Assembly (NCBI GenBank): GCA_947683625.1
Contig: CANTUR010000680.1
Location: forward strand, 434,001 to 498,000
DNA length: 64,000 nucleotides
From: Mallotus nudiflorus
Lineage: Eukaryota > Streptophyta > Magnoliopsida > Malpighiales > Euphorbiaceae
Direction: 5' to 3'
This document shows, piece by piece, positions 12,097 to 24,381 of the stretch (within the stretch, counting starts at the first letter, position 1; each line of letters starts with the position of its first letter). The translations under genes and the position numbers were made by a program. The notes under the pieces are model-generated. The model was not told where the DNA came from. It ran no database searches and worked only from the letters and a program-made list of their open reading frames with translations.

Positions 12097-12440
12097 TCAA
12101 ATCAATGACATAAACACGTCTACTTTTTCACCACTAAAAATAACTTTATTTTCATCAAGACTACTAACAAAATAGTTTTTAGGATAGAAAATTACCTTAT
12201 TTCCCATGTCACATAATTGACTTCTACTAAGCACATTATGTTTAAGACCATAAAAAAACAACACATGATGTATGGATAAGGATTGAGGATTACCTATTTC
12301 TCCAATGCCAATAATTTTTCCTTTTGTATTATCTCCGAAAGTAATGTGTCCTCCATCCTTAGCATCAGTTTGTTGAATTTCTCTTTGTCTCCTATCATGT
12401 TCCTTGAACATCCACTATCAAGATACCACTTTCTTTTTAT
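12097..12440 (-). pseudogene. Copia aspartic protease and pre-integrase segment
   Basis: The minus strand at about 12,430-12,385 encodes WYLDSGCSRNM, the copia protease active site (D-S-G intact). A one-base frame change at about 12,355 then leads into GGHITFGDNTKGKI and a GLKHNVLSRSQLCDMG block (to 12,100). The protease triad itself is preserved, but the domain is split between two frames. It follows the gag zinc-knuckle region and precedes integrase. Confidence 0.88.
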
Positions 12441-12444
12441 TCTT

Positions 12445-14490
12445 GTGGATTTCAAGTACATCTACACAATACAATTTAAGTGTTCTTTTAGACCCAAACC
12501 TTTTTTGGTCTAAGTTGGTTATTTCAAGATAATCCATAGGAAGTAAATTCATATGCAGTCTTCTATATAAGAACACATTGTTAGCATGTCCTTTGATCAT
12601 GCAATAAGAACATACAATATTTTTGAATTTATTCCTTTTAGTGTGTGCAACATGCCTTTGGTGTTGTGTGTATCTCCAATTGTTTTGTGTCATTAAGTGA
12701 GGCATGCATTGGCAATGCTGATGTGAATTTTGATAATTTTGTGCAACATGTTTATGTGTATTGTTGTGTGTAGCATGCCTATTACAATTGTCTCTAATGT
12801 ACATATACCATGCTTGGGTTTAGGTGCTCTAGTTTGAGCCTTACATTTTTATGTTAATGAGGGATGAATCTCATAAGACTTGCCCTTGCTATTTAACATA
12901 TGAGATCTTTTAGCTTTGAAAGCTTGAGTCTTATTTGATTTGGAGGTTGAAGGAGTGGAATCATGTGAAGCTTTTACAAAATTAATATGAGATGAAGATG
13001 ATGAAGACATTCCATTCTTATATCCAATTCCATGGGTATCTCTATGAAATTTTTGAGAGTCAAGAAGACTATATAAAGTTTCTTTTCATCTCTTAAATTT
13101 AATAATGAAGTTCTTTAATTCTAAGACCTCCTTAGAAAGCTTATGATTTTCATCATTTTCTTTCTTAAGTTAATGTTCAAAATAATTAGAAGATTTTGCA
13201 TCACTAATAAGTTTTTCATTTGATTCAACAAGTTTATCAAAATTAATTTTTAAAATTTCTAATTCTTTATTTCAGCTACCTAACTTATGCCTATAATGTT
13301 TCTTCTTAGGTAATAACATTTTACATTTAATAAGTAATTTGCTCACAATATAACTCTCATCATCATCATCATTATCATAATAATTATCACAATCATCAAA
13401 GGAAGAATAAGAAGTAGATGGTACCTTATTTTCATTTTCAAGGGCCATAAAGCAAAGATTGGCCACCTCTTATTGTTCCTCTTCCTCTTTAAATTTGGAG
13501 GAATCATCCAAAGTAGTTTTCAATGCCTTCTTCGTATCTTTTGCTCCCTTGTTCTTGAATTTGACTTTGTGACACTCACTTATAATATGTCCCAATTTCT
13601 TACATTCATAGCAGGTAACCTCCTTAGCTTTCTTCTTCCTATCTCCTTCAAACTTCTTATTGAAGTCCCTTATTCTTGAGAAGTTTTTCTTTCTAAAAAA
13701 CTTCTTAAAGTTCCTAGTGAGCATGGCAATGTCATAATCTTCATCACTAGAATCTTTGATGCTTTCCTCTTCACTATCTTCTTAAAGAGCTTTTAGAGTA
13801 ATGCTCTTGTTCTTTTCTTCTTTCTCTTCTTGTTCTTTACCTCTTTACTTAATAATGAGCTCATATGCTGAGAGCTTACCAATGAGCACATTGGTTGATA
13901 AAGTAGAGAGGTCTTGAGCTTCCTTAATTGAAGTAACATGAGATTCCCAATCCTTCTTAGGTAGGATTCTTAGAATCTTGTTGTTTACTTCTTCCTTAGA
14001 GAAATGTTTTCCAAGTTTCTTAACGGTTGTGAGGAGAGCATTGAGACAATTTGTCATTTTTGTGATTGATTCATGAGGCTTCATTTTGAAGAGTTCATAT
14101 TCATACATATGAAGTTGAACCTTCTTGCTTCTTACTTGAATGTTGCTTTCATAGTGGTTTTTTTAAGGTCTGCCATATTTCTTTGGCCGACATATAGTGT
14201 TGAAGCTTGCCTCCTTTTTCTTTTGTCATTAAAGAGACTAGAGTAATCATAGCCTTTTTATTTTTATGATTTTCTTCCTTTTGATCAATACTCTATTGGC
14301 TTCTTACAAGAGTAGCTACTATACTATAAATGATAGTTGTAGGTGGTTCCCAACCTTTTAGGAAAATGTCCCAAATTTTGATGGAATCATAATCAAGATA
14401 TGATTCCAATTTGAATTTCCAATTTGGATAGTCACTACCACCAAAGAATGGTCTAAAAGAAGAGATGCTTTGTGATTCACCCCCCTATAA
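12445..14490 (-). pseudogene. Sirevirus gag with zinc knuckles
   Basis: The gag N-terminus is readable near 14,460 (PFFGGSDYPNWKFKLESYL), followed by WEPPTTIIY and, at 14,108-13,845, a stretch containing LSTLSTNVLIGKLSAYEL. A CX2CX4HX4C knuckle, CYECKKLGHIISEC, lies at about 13,620-13,560, and a second, CSYCMIKGHANNVF at about 12,610, has lost its last cysteine. Acidic and serine-rich linkers (13,466-13,272) lie between them. At least three frames are needed to read it. Confidence 0.85.
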
Positions 14491-14520
14491 TCTTGTATTC
14501 TAGTAATGAAGTACCTAGAA

Positions 14521-14538
14521 TTCAAGTTTTGATACCAA
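14521..14538 (-). other. Primer-binding site, initiator-Met tRNA type
   Basis: The minus strand reads TGGTATCAAAACTTGAA three bases inside the LTR edge. TGGTATC is complementary to the 3' end of plant initiator tRNA-Met, the normal copia primer. Confidence 0.88.
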
Positions 14539-14540
14539 AT

Positions 14541-16022
14541 TAAAAGAGTACTAGAGGGGGGGGGTGAATAGGACTATCAAATAAAAATGAGAAATTAAAA
14601 GAATTCTTTGTAAGAATTGAATGGAAGTTGAGAAGGAAGAATGAAGAACACAAAGATTTAAGGAGTTTGGATTCAACAACAATCCTATGTCTCCACCTAA
14701 CTTATACCCAAGTTAGGATTTTTAATCACCCATAATCTTATTCACAAGATTGAGATTACATAAGAGTTTAATGGCTCACTCTTATAGCCTTACAACATGC
14801 GTTTTTACGGCTCACTTAAAAAACCAAAAACCAAGTGTTCTAATGGACAACACTTAAACCAATTCCTTTAGAAATAAATCTCACTTCCCTAATAATCTAA
14901 CCCAAAATTTAAGATGAAGCAAAATTCTATTTCTAGCACACACCTAACTCTCACAAGAGTTATACAAACAAAGAATTGTTTAAGAGAATTTGAGAGCTCA
15001 ATGAATGCTTAGGAAAGAAAGAACGATAAAGAAGTTTCTTAACTTCCATTCAGCTCTAGAGGTATTTATACTTAAAAATATAGCTTTTGTAGGTGCAAAT
15101 TATATGTCCAATGTCTATATTTTGAATCATTGAAAGTGATGCTATCAGACAGCTATTCATGTATTGAAACTGTGATTAGCTACTCAAGAAGTTTGAATTT
15201 GCCCAAACTTTCTTCATAGAAGTTGTATATATTTGAAGTAGATTTCCTTATAATTTTTAATCATTCAAATTTTACTTCTTTAGCTTAAGATATGTCAAAA
15301 ATACTAAGAGCTATGCAATCTGAAATGCAGAATACTGTTAAATAGCTATATCCAAGTTGAACCCATGATTTTATATTGAAGAAATTTGAATTTTCCTATA
15401 CTTGCTTCATGAAAGTTGTAGAAATTTGACTTATGTTTCAATATAATTTTTAATCACCTAAATTTGACTTCTGTTGCTCAGGATATTTCCAAAATACTAA
15501 GAGCTATGCAATTTGAAATGCAGAATATTGTCAAACAACTATAAATAAGTTAAAGCCATGATTTGATCCTAAAAAAATTTGAATTTACCCATACTTTCTT
15601 CATGAATGTTTTAGATATGTGACTTATCTTTCCATATCATTTTTAGTTACCTTAATTTTACTTATGTAACTCAAGATATGTTCAAAATACTAAGAGATAT
15701 GCAATATGGGATGGCAAACATATATGTGGATTTCAACTCAAAATTTGCATACCCAAATGAACTCAAATTTTGAAAAATAAGCCTAATTAAGAAAGATCAA
15801 GATTTATAATTCAAATTTTAAGAAGATAACTTTCTCATTAGAAAGCTCTAAGGATGTCAAAAGCCTCTTTAAATCTTAAAGGTCCAATCAGCCTAAGATA
15901 ATCATACTTCATTTTAACTTCCAATAGAGTCCTAACTTACACACACTTAAATAAACAAATTAAATGCTAAAAATTAAGTTTTTTAAGATCAAAATTAAGA
16001 TTGATTATTGCTAAGGTTAAAA
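14541..16022 (-). repeat. 5' LTR of the Sirevirus element
   Basis: This is the promoter LTR of the element. TATA box GTATAAATACC (minus strand) lies at about 15,061-15,072. It shares the C-tract and the three ~190-bp internal units (markers near 15,191, 15,384 and 15,578) with the other LTR. Its outer end, which should read CA, is AA at 16,021-16,022. Confidence 0.92.
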
Positions 16023-16620
16023 AAATTATGTACTTGCTCTAATCTCTTTTTGACACTTTTCCAAGACTATTTTTAAATAGAATATTCTTTGCTTAGTCAC
16101 TATCCCTAAGAAATTGTCCAATATTTTTTAAACATGTGGAACTTGATTTGACCACCGAAGGTCAAAATTTTGATTTTTTTCCAAGTGAACAACATTTACT
16201 AACTATAATTTAAAAAGACAGTTAAGACTGAAATTCAACTTTGGAAGTTCGATTTGACCTTTGGTAAGGTCTGTTGATTGAAGTTTGACCTTTCATTCAA
16301 TGTTTCCTGAGGTTAAACCAAAGCTTCCAGACTGAAAAATAGTATGGAAAACTAACACTACTGATACAAAAACATTCCTTTTTAGAACTTTAATAATTAA
16401 CTCAATAAATAAAACTTGACATAGAGTTTCTCTCTCTTAATCATCAAAGCTTCTTTCTTAGAGTTACGTTAGTTTCAAAAAGGTTTAGTTTGGTATTTGG
16501 GTGAGGTTTGAGTATTTCAATTGGTTCTAAACTTGCATTTTAATCATCATTCTTACTCAATTTCATCTAATGATGAGATATTTTTCTACTTTCATCATCG
16601 GCCTTAAGGGTTTTGAAAAA
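16023..16620. other. Inter-element DNA, no gene seen
   Basis: It contains diverged A+T-rich sequence between two copia elements. Part of it may be the decayed U3 of the following LTR, but it could not be aligned by eye with the 3' LTR at 20,819. Confidence 0.4.
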
Positions 16621-16726
16621 CGATCCTAATATCTACATTATCTTGTACCTATAAATATGTATTATTTTCTTTAATGATGACATATATAAGAGCACTCAAA
16701 CTCTTCCCTTATAGTTTTTTTCCTTT
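16620..16726 (+). repeat. 3' end of the 5' LTR
   Basis: It aligns with 20,898-20,992. A TATAAATATG stretch is present at about 16,651. The U3 part upstream is too diverged to delimit. Confidence 0.6.
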
Positions 16727-16729
16727 ATA

Positions 16730-16741
16730 TGGTATCAAAGA
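16730..16741 (+). other. Primer-binding site, initiator-Met tRNA type
   Basis: TGGTATCAAAGA follows the LTR end after a short spacer, matching the start of the standard copia PBS. Confidence 0.8.
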
Positions 16742-16769
16742 TGTAATTATTTTTCTTATCCATTTCTTA

Positions 16770-17480
16770 TCCAACCATATCTAGAGTTGACTCAACCATT
16801 ATTCTTACCTCCATTATTGCAATACCACTTAAAAACACCAACCAAACCCATCACACATTTGCCATTAAACTCAACTTTCATAACTATTTTATATGGAAAT
16901 TGAAATTTATTCCTTTGTTAAGTTACTACAATTTAATGGCATATGTCAATGGCATGTAGCCCACACCACCCAAAGACATTCCTAATCCATATAACTCAGT
17001 AACCACCATTCCTAGTCCTAAATACACTAAATGGCTTTCTAAAGATCAAATGCTCATGACCTAGTTCTTGCCTTTACAGACTGAAAAAGTCTATTCCTAT
17101 GCTATAAGGTTAAAATCCTCCCTTAAAGTTTGGAATGCTCTTGTCGAAGCTTTTGGTTCGATATCACAAAACCACTAATAATAGTTAAATATCAATCTAC
17201 TAGAATTAAAGTGGAAAGATATGTCACTTACACAGTATTGATAAAAAGCTAAAGCACTTGCTAATGATCTTAGAGTTATTAGACATCGACTATCAACTAT
17301 TGAATTTAATGCAATCATTTATAGTAATATTGGTTCAAAATTTCATACTATGATTAAAAATCTCAATTTATTGTTGGACCCTATCCTGTTCCATGTATTA
17401 CATGGACAACTTGTAGAACATAAGATTTTACTATAGACTCACAAGAACCTCCACTTGCTCATCATAAATCCAAGTATACC
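16770..17480 (+). pseudogene. Copia gag (UBN2-like)
   Basis: It reads through LNFHNYFIWKLKFIPLL, LMAYVNGM, KWLSKDQMLM and VWNALVEAFGS, then MSLTQY, KAKALANDLRVIRHRLS and LHGQLVEHK. This is the succession of motifs seen in gag of RE-type copia elements. Stops interrupt it at several points, including after NGM and after MLMT, and after QY. Confidence 0.8.
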
Positions 17481-18082
17481 TCCACTTATTCTCTTGCTTC
17501 AAGTCAATCATTTTCTTGACCATAACAGAATCACTACTCATCACGACCAACCTTATTCAATTCTTAGTATAATTTAAATCCTTACACACCTAGGCTAAAT
17601 TCATTTAATTTTTAAAGGCACCCTAGATGTCAGATTTATGATGTTGTAAAGGATTGTCATTAATGCTATCAATAGACAAATAGTTTCTCTTAAGTTAATC
17701 ATGTACTTTATGCACCTCCATAATGTGATTTTTTAGGTGTAACATACTAGGACTTAGTGTCTTGCACTTTAGGACTAAGTTCCTATTTCTAGTATCATGA
17801 TATTAAGGCTACTAATCATATAACACTAGATAACTCATCACTCTCCATTAATAACTTTTATAGAGGAAAAGATTAAATAAATGTTGTGACTAGTCAAGGT
17901 TTATGAATTTTCAATATTGGTTTCTCTATTATTTCATATGAAGCAAAAACTTTTATACAACTTAATGTTTTCCATGTGCCTTCTCTTATAAAATCATTAC
18001 TTTTAGTTCAAAATTTTACCATTGACAATTCTTACTTTTTTGAATTTCATTCCACTATTTTTTTTTCAAAGATCAAGCAACC

Positions 18083-18660
18083 ATGAGAACTATTCTTAAA
18101 TGTATAGGTAGAGATGGACTCTATACAATTGCATCCCTTCCTCAAGTTCTCAGTGTTGAAAAAGTTTTAATCCAAGATTGGCATGCACATTTTAGTCATC
18201 CCATGATAAACAAAGTCATAAAAATAATAAAGGATTACAATTTGCCTTGTGCTAATTTTGTTAATGTCTCCCAATTTGATTGTTCATCTTGTTGCTTAGG
18301 CAAAATTTTCTAAGTTTTCTTTAGCTAAAGTAGAATAAAAGTCCATTGCACCATTTTAGATTTTATATTCAAATGTTAAGGGACTTACTCCAATAGTTTC
18401 TACTACTGGTTATCGGTATTTTGTTATTATTGTTAATGAGTTAACCCATTATTGTTGGTTAGTTTGCATGAAATAAATGAGTTATATAATATTTTTTCTG
18501 CATTTTTAATTCCTATGTTAAATGCCAATTTAATGCAAAAATTAAAGCTTTTCATAACGATTGGGGAGGTGAGTATAGAAAATTGTATAATGTTCTCCAT
18601 TCTAATGATATTTTAAATAGACTAACCCTCACACCTATAAGCAAAATGGAGTTTTTAAAA
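18083..18660 (+). pseudogene. Copia pre-integrase and integrase remnant
   Basis: The open stretch 18,083-18,313 contains DGLYTIAS, DWHAHFSHPM and CSSCCLGKIF, equivalent to the GLY, WHxRLGH and CxxC zinc signature of GAG-pre-integrase. Downstream, integrase core words appear in shifted frames with stops. A later integrase-end piece, 18,771-18,968, contains GLTPFQLLRGS and FKLFSCAIFSLL. Confidence 0.8.
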
Positions 18661-19589
18661 GAAAATTTTGACACATTAGTGATACTTCTCTTTCTTTACT
18701 TGCTCACTCTCATGTTCCTTTAAAATATTGGTCATTTACTATTGAACACATTGTTTAACTAATTAATTGTATGCCTAGTGATGTGTTACAAGGCTTAACA
18801 CCATTTCAACTATTGCGTGGCTCTACCCTCAATTATAAACATTTTAAACTTTTTAGTTGTGCAATATTTTCACTTCTTAAGCCATGCAATCAATTTAAAT
18901 TCTCTTTTCAGTTAAAGGATTATGTGAATTTGAGATTAACTAAATATCATTTTGGTTTAATTGCTTAAAGTTATCTTTTACCTGCATATTTCATGTCTGC
19001 TTTGTTAAATTCAATGAATTAAAGTTTCCATGTTTTTCCATGCTAAAAATTATAGATAATGCTAAGCAACAACAGTGTTTTCCTTCGATGACCATTGTTC
19101 ACTAGAGTCCTCATAATTTTAGACAACACAGAGGTACATGTTCCTATTCCTTTTTTAAATACTTTATCTATATTAAATACTAGTTTTACCCATTCTCTGA
19201 GTCCTTATTCACGAACTCCTATACACTCAATACCTTAGTATTCGCTTTTCCCATCCACACTAATGCGAATACCTCAACCTTCTTCTCAATCATATACAAT
19301 CATTTTGCACTCATCACCCATCTCTAATCCTCTGGGATTGAACTTACTTGTTAATCTCATTAAATATAATACCTCAGCTTCAAATGACTAGCCTATTTAA
19401 ACCCACCTTATGCAACTTCGCCCATCCATATTACATCAATGCCAAGCTCACTAGCCTATAAAGCTTAATTGGTAGTGAAGTATTACAATTAGAAACATGG
19501 CATCAATTATTATAAACATACAACCTTGTAAGTCATGCTACTGCTATTCATATAATAATTATTATTGCTATTTCTAACAATTAATCTCT

Positions 19590-20030
19590 CAGGCAAGTCG
19601 ATGCCTCAAGTGCATTTTTGTATGGTTCCTTACAAGCAGAAGTGTATATGTCACAATTAGCAAGTTTTATTAATAAGAATAATCCTAATTTTATGTGTCG
19701 ACTTCATCACTCCATTTATGGCCTAAAACAAGCCTTGTAAACATGGTTCAGAAGGCTGGCATGCTTCTTTTTTATCAACATGACTTTCATTAATCTAAAG
19801 CTAACAATTCTTTGTTTATTCGAATTAGTGGTGCTAACAACATATTCATTTTGATATATGTTGATGACATTATTATACCAGTCTTTTACTCAAAGGATAT
19901 TGGCTTTGTCATTGTCACATTGTAAAGTGAATTTCCATTTAGAGACTTTAAGCCTTTAAGTTACTTTTTAGGGATTGAAGCAATTCGCACTCCATATGGT
20001 CTACTACTATCTCAATAAAAATACATTTTA
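19590..20030 (+). pseudogene. Copia reverse transcriptase remnant
   Basis: QVDASSAFLYGSLQAEVYMSQ and the SIYGLKQAL motif are readable at about 19,598-19,740. The catalytic box IYVDDIII at about 19,852-19,880 is intact, though it lies in a different frame from the preceding block. Unlike the Sirevirus copy, the active-site codons survive while the frame has not. Confidence 0.85.
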
Positions 20031-20049
20031 GATTTTCTTGATAAACCTC

Positions 20050-20720
20050 ATATGCATGATTACAAGTCGTGCCACACACAAATAGCAAGCACTCCAATTC
20101 TCATAATAGCTTATGGACCCTTAATGCCTCATAGAGACATATACAAACAAGTCATTGAAGCTTTACATTATGTCACTTTCACACATCTAGACATTGCCTT
20201 CGTAGTTAATATGTTATGTCAATCTATGCATTGTAAAACCAAAGTTTGTTGGCAAGTTGTCAAGAGTTTTCTCTATTACCTAAAACATACTATGAATCAC
20301 TCTTTACTTTTGTATCCTCCTCGTCTCCATCTATTCAATGCTTGACTGACAATGATTGGGGAGGCTATCTAGATGATAGACAATCTATAAGTAGCTTTGC
20401 AATCTATCTTAGTTTTAATCTTATCTATTCGATATGTAAGAAATAGTCGACTATTGCCTAATCCTATATGGAAAGTGAATACAAGGCAATTGTGAGTGCT
20501 ACGACTAGAGTAATGTGGATTCAATATCTTCTTAAAGAAATCAGATTTCCCTTATATTATGAGCTACATTATGGTGTGATAACTTCAGTGCCATTTATCT
20601 CTCTTTCAATCTAGTTCTATGTGCTTGCACCAAGCATATAGAACTTGATTATTATTTTGTACAAAAGCAAGTTCACTCAAAAAATCTTTATGTCCAATTC
20701 CTCAATTTAGCATATCAAAT
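20050..20720 (+). pseudogene. Copia RT C-terminus and RNase H remnant
   Basis: 20,052-20,345 contains the post-RT block (YKQVIEALHYVTFTHLDIAF, then SFLYYLKHT). Shifted frames then give NDWGGYLDD, the SISSFAIYL block and a degraded SESEYK region at about 20,470, the RNase H motifs of copia elements. Stops and shifts are frequent. Confidence 0.8.
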
Positions 20721-20818
20721 TTCAAATGTCCTAACCTAGTTGCTACCCACTTCCAAGTTTCAACTCCATCGAGATAAGCTTTAGTTATCTATTTGACCAC
20801 CATCAGCTTAGCAGAGAG

Positions 20819-20995
20819 TGTAAAGGATACTAATATGCTGCCACTAACAACATTTTGTTACTAGTTTATTGTTGCTAGTTTAATCCATCTTTGTATCATA
20901 CTTATCTACATTCTCTTGTACCAATAAAGATTATTTTCTTTAATAATTACATATACAAGAAAACTTAAACTCTTCCTTTATTGTCTTTTTCTTTG
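20819..20995 (+). repeat. 3' LTR (short, decayed)
   Basis: It begins TGTAAAGGATACTAATATGC after a purine-rich GCAGAGAG, a typical copia PPT/LTR junction. Its last ~95 bases align with 16,630-16,726. At about 177 bp it is short and may have lost part of U3/R. Confidence 0.65.
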
Positions 20996-20999
20996 TAAT

Positions 21000-22140
21000 T
21001 ATTAATACGAATAAAATGAAGATTTTATTGAAAAGAAAATAATTAGGCTAGTCTTAATTTGGTCATTCAAAAATTTGATAAGAAATTAAGCTAATTAAAT
21101 TAAAAATTAAAAATATTTAGAATATAAAAATTAAATAAATACATACAATCAACTTCAATTAAAAAGTAGGAATAAATACATACAAAAGAATTAAACAAAT
21201 ACAAATTATTATATTATAGCTCTATCAAGTTTGTAAAATTAGATTATAATCTACATAAAAATGTTGAAAGAGTGTCGTATGATTGCTCAAATAGAAAATT
21301 TATTAAAATTATAATAAATTATTATGTTATAGTGTAACTATATCAAGATTGAAAAATTAAATTGCCTAATAAATAAAATAATACTCTTATTATTTTTCAA
21401 AACTTATTAAATTAAAGTTTATTAAGTAAACAATTAAAATTAAATTAATGAAAAAATATTTATTTGTCTTGTATCTAAAATCATATTTTGAAGAAAGAGT
21501 ACATAATTTATTTGAGAGTAATATTTTTGTTATTTAAGAGAAGTAGTTTAATTATAATTTTATTTTTTATTAGAATTTAATATAAAAGAGTTAAATTTCA
21601 AATAATTACTTTGTATCATTTAATTATTATCTGAAATTTTAAAAATTACATTAAATCACTTTTAAATAAACAAATAATTAATATAAAAATATTAAAAAAT
21701 AATGTGTCACTCCTCAAATTGAAAATTTATTATAATTGTAATAAATTATGAGTTAATGAAGTTGTAATATTAGATTGTTATGCAACGAAAATATAACTTT
21801 TTGTTATTATTTTAATTTGTTATTAAAAATAACTAATAATTTCTTATTATATTGTTATTAATATATTTTTAAATATAAAATTAGCTTTAGAGTTAAGAGA
21901 AATATTAATTATAAAAATATCAAAAGAATATCGTAGAATTATTTAAATAAAACAATTTGTCAAAATTGCAATGAATTATAACTATATCAAATTTGTAATA
22001 TTATTTTTATTATTTTTATAAATTTTTTTTATTAAACAACAACAACAACAATAGTAGTAATAACATCAACATATGTATTTAATAATTTATTTACTATCAC
22101 GTGCATAAATTGTTTTTAATTATTCATATGTAAAGTATGT
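21000..22140. other. Extremely A+T-rich intergenic DNA
   Basis: No gene is seen. Three diverged copies of an AAAATTTATTA-AATT-TAATAAATTAT-like block occur near 21,290, 21,720 and 21,950, suggesting an old local duplication. A short (AAC)n run is at about 22,036-22,051. Confidence 0.5.
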
Positions 22141-22142
22141 GG

Positions 22143-22143
<1 letters not shown>

Positions 22144-22215
<72 letters not shown>
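22144..22215. repeat. (TA)n microsatellite, about 36 units
   Basis: An uninterrupted TA dinucleotide run of about 72 bases is followed by a short (GA)n tract to about 22,228. The Tyr-Ile repeat ORF on the minus strand is an artefact of this run. Confidence 0.97.
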
Positions 22216-22218
<3 letters not shown>

Positions 22219-22460
22219 AGAGAGAGAGTTGTAAGCAAAATAAGTATACTATCATATGAATTAACAACAAATTGAATTTTTTAGAAAAAAATAAAATAAA
22301 AAAGAATGAACTTAAAGAGTGTTGTAAGATAACAAACTTGCATTTGCTTATATGATATACATTTTTCTGAAACATTCCCCCAAACTTTCCAAAAGTGAAA
22401 GAAAAAGGGTTGTGCCATATATATTGATCATATATCAGTAATCATTTATTAGTATTGAAT

Positions 22461-22733
22461 CTAAAACACATTAGGAGCATGTGCAAAAGCACCAAATCCA
22501 TGACAAAAATTCTTGGGCAAAGGTGGGAAGAAAGGGTGTAATGGGAACATGAGAGCCCAATAATTTTCTTCTAGGGATAAGGCAGCATGGCAATATGCAG
22601 AGCCAATTTCATCGATTTGGCCCTTGAGAAGTGCCTCCCATGGAATCAGATCTGCATTAATTCCCACAACAATAAATAGAATTGGTTGTTCAAGGGTTAG
22701 TTGGGGGGGTGTTGGTTGTGTATGCTTGCTTTA
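22461..22733 (-). CDS. Unrecognised terminal-exon-like ORF
   Basis: The minus frame is open from about 22,733 to a stop beyond 22,461, with about 78 codons after a plausible branch/acceptor-like region. The C-terminal part (VGINADLIPWEALLKG, then EIGSAYCHAALSLEENYW and FPLHPFFPPLP) has balanced composition and both Trp and Cys, unlike the low-complexity ORFs around it. I do not recognise the family. It may be the last exon of a gene or a pseudogene fragment; no upstream exon was identified. Confidence 0.35.
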
Positions 22734-22734
22734 A

Positions 22735-24380
22735 GGTTTGGGGTTACTCTAACCTAATTAAGCTAAATTAATGTAGATGCTACAGTTTCATCATTTTGAT
22801 GTTATTAATTAGTGCCATAAACTACTAAATTGACTGTTATGGCTTTCTCTTTATTTTTACAGCTCTTTTTTCTTAAATTTTCATAGATATTAAAAAGAAA
22901 AAATTAAAATCATTTCAATCTTCGAATTTGTTTTTTCACTTCACCTTTTTTTCCTTTCCATTATCATTTTGTTTTCAAGAAACACTAAAATCACCATAAT
23001 ACTACATCTAGGAAAATAAAATGGTCAATTTTTTTTCCTTCTCGTTTGGTAAATTTGTAGGTCAAATAACTTTAGCTTCAATAGACTACACAATAGGAGT
23101 AGCCCTCTCTTTTTTAATTGACGACAGCATAAATCGAATTCTACATTTCAATATGTCATTGGAGAGGAGTTATTACTTAGACTCTTCTCTCACTTGCTTT
23201 TTCCATCAATTTTTAATCCAACATATAACGCCTCCTCTTTTTTCTTTATTTCATTTTCTATATATAGTATTCAAGATATCAATACTTCATATATCTAAAG
23301 AATATAAAGAGTTTAAATGACATACAATGAATAGCGCAAATTGAATTTTAATATAATACAATTAATTTTGTATTCCACACCTTTAACTCCATTTATATAT
23401 GTATAATGTGCCAATAACGTATAAATTATATTTTAATGAGAATATTGTAGATTTAACTCATGTAAATATGGTGGTGAATACTGATGAGTGTGTTGGAAAT
23501 ACGAACGAATCATTTATTTAAATTAGTTTTTAGTACCGCGTGATGCATGGTTGTGATTTAATTTTTTACATAATTTTAATGAATGTTTCAATATTTTAGA
23601 ATAATAATAAATTAATTGCAGAAAGTACATGCGCATACACACATATCTATATATATAACTAAAATAAAAAAAAAAGATGTAATAAACATATAAACATATT
23701 TGAAATATTTAACCTCTAACTGAATTCAATTGGAGTACAAAACAAAAGAAAAATTAAAAACTTCATTATCTTTATAATTAATTAGCTATTGTAATAGATT
23801 TTTTTTAAAAAATTAAAAATTTCAATACTTTTATTATTATTAGCCATTTATTATTATTATGGATTTTAATATCATATAATTGATTTGCCACTTATCAGCT
23901 AATTTTTCAGTTTCAATTAATAATCAATTAAATTTATACGTTGCTTTTATTATTTTAATTCTTAACTAATTGGCTATTTATTATTGTATTTAATTGTAAT
24001 CTTACAGTAAAATTAATTAGTCACTTATTGTCTAATTAATTTTTTATTCTTAATTAATAACTATTTTAATTTAGTTACTTTTATAGCATAATTTTAGTGG
24101 GAGGTGATAAACCAATAGAATCTATTCGTATAAAAAAGACATTTTGGTCCAAAATAGGTAAAAAAAATGAATTTCTGCCATTAATGAGTGAAACAGTTTT
24201 CTTGTTTTACCCATGCAGCAGAAATGGTGAAGATTATAAATGACATCTTGAGAGAAGATAAACATTCATTAATAAGACTATCTCGTAAATGTAATTAGCT
24301 TCATTTACAAGTTGATCTTTATTACATATTGAATATCAAAGGTCTTTATATATTCTTTTAAGTATTCAGTCAAAATTATA
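22735..24380. other. Intergenic DNA, no gene supported
   Basis: It is A+T-rich. A 99-codon plus-strand ORF at 23,021-23,320 is Phe/Ile/Ser-rich with no recognisable motif and is probably chance. A good terminal intron or upstream exon for the following viroplasmin-like frame could lie at 24,190-24,380 but is not demonstrable. Confidence 0.45.
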
Positions 24381-24381
24381 A

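Larger units (their letters stand above)
6753..16022 (-). mobile_element. Full-length Ty1/copia Sirevirus-type retrotransposon (dead)
   Basis: Two direct repeats of about 1,465 and 1,482 bp bound a 6.3-kb interior whose minus strand reads gag, protease, integrase, reverse transcriptase and RNase H. The left LTR begins TG at 6,753 and ends CA at 8,217. The right LTR runs 14,541-16,022 with both terminal dinucleotides mutated to TA/AA. Flanking 5-mers are AAAGT (6,748-6,752) and AAATT (16,023-16,027), a 4-of-5 target duplication. The PBS is of the initiator-Met type, and there are several polypurine tracts upstream of the 3' LTR. Long LTRs, two gag zinc-knuckle-like motifs and multiple PPTs point to the Sirevirus (SIRE/Maximus) lineage. 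All open frames are broken. Confidence 0.93.
16620..20995 (+). mobile_element. Decayed Ty1/copia element (RE-like gag)
   Basis: A plus-strand series of copia domains, PBS (16,730), gag, pre-integrase/integrase, RT and RNase H, is bounded by short related terminal sequences: 16,630-16,726 and about 20,898-20,992 share CTACATT-CTTGTACC, a TTATTTTCTTTAAT block and an AAACTCTTCC block. Every domain carries several stops and frame changes. It is clearly older than the Sirevirus copy. The gag wording resembles the RE/Ale group more than Sireviruses. Confidence 0.85.

Noticed and set aside
21250..21960. Three similar A+T-rich blocks as a tandem repeat
   Set aside because: Similarity is confined to short A+T-rich words with irregular spacing; cannot be separated from composition by eye.
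22124..22375. 83-codon minus ORF with a long Tyr-Ile repeat
   Set aside because: It is the translation of the (TA)n microsatellite, not a gene.
23021..23320. 99-codon plus ORF
   Set aside because: Phe/Ile/Ser-rich with no family resemblance. Chance is more likely than coding.
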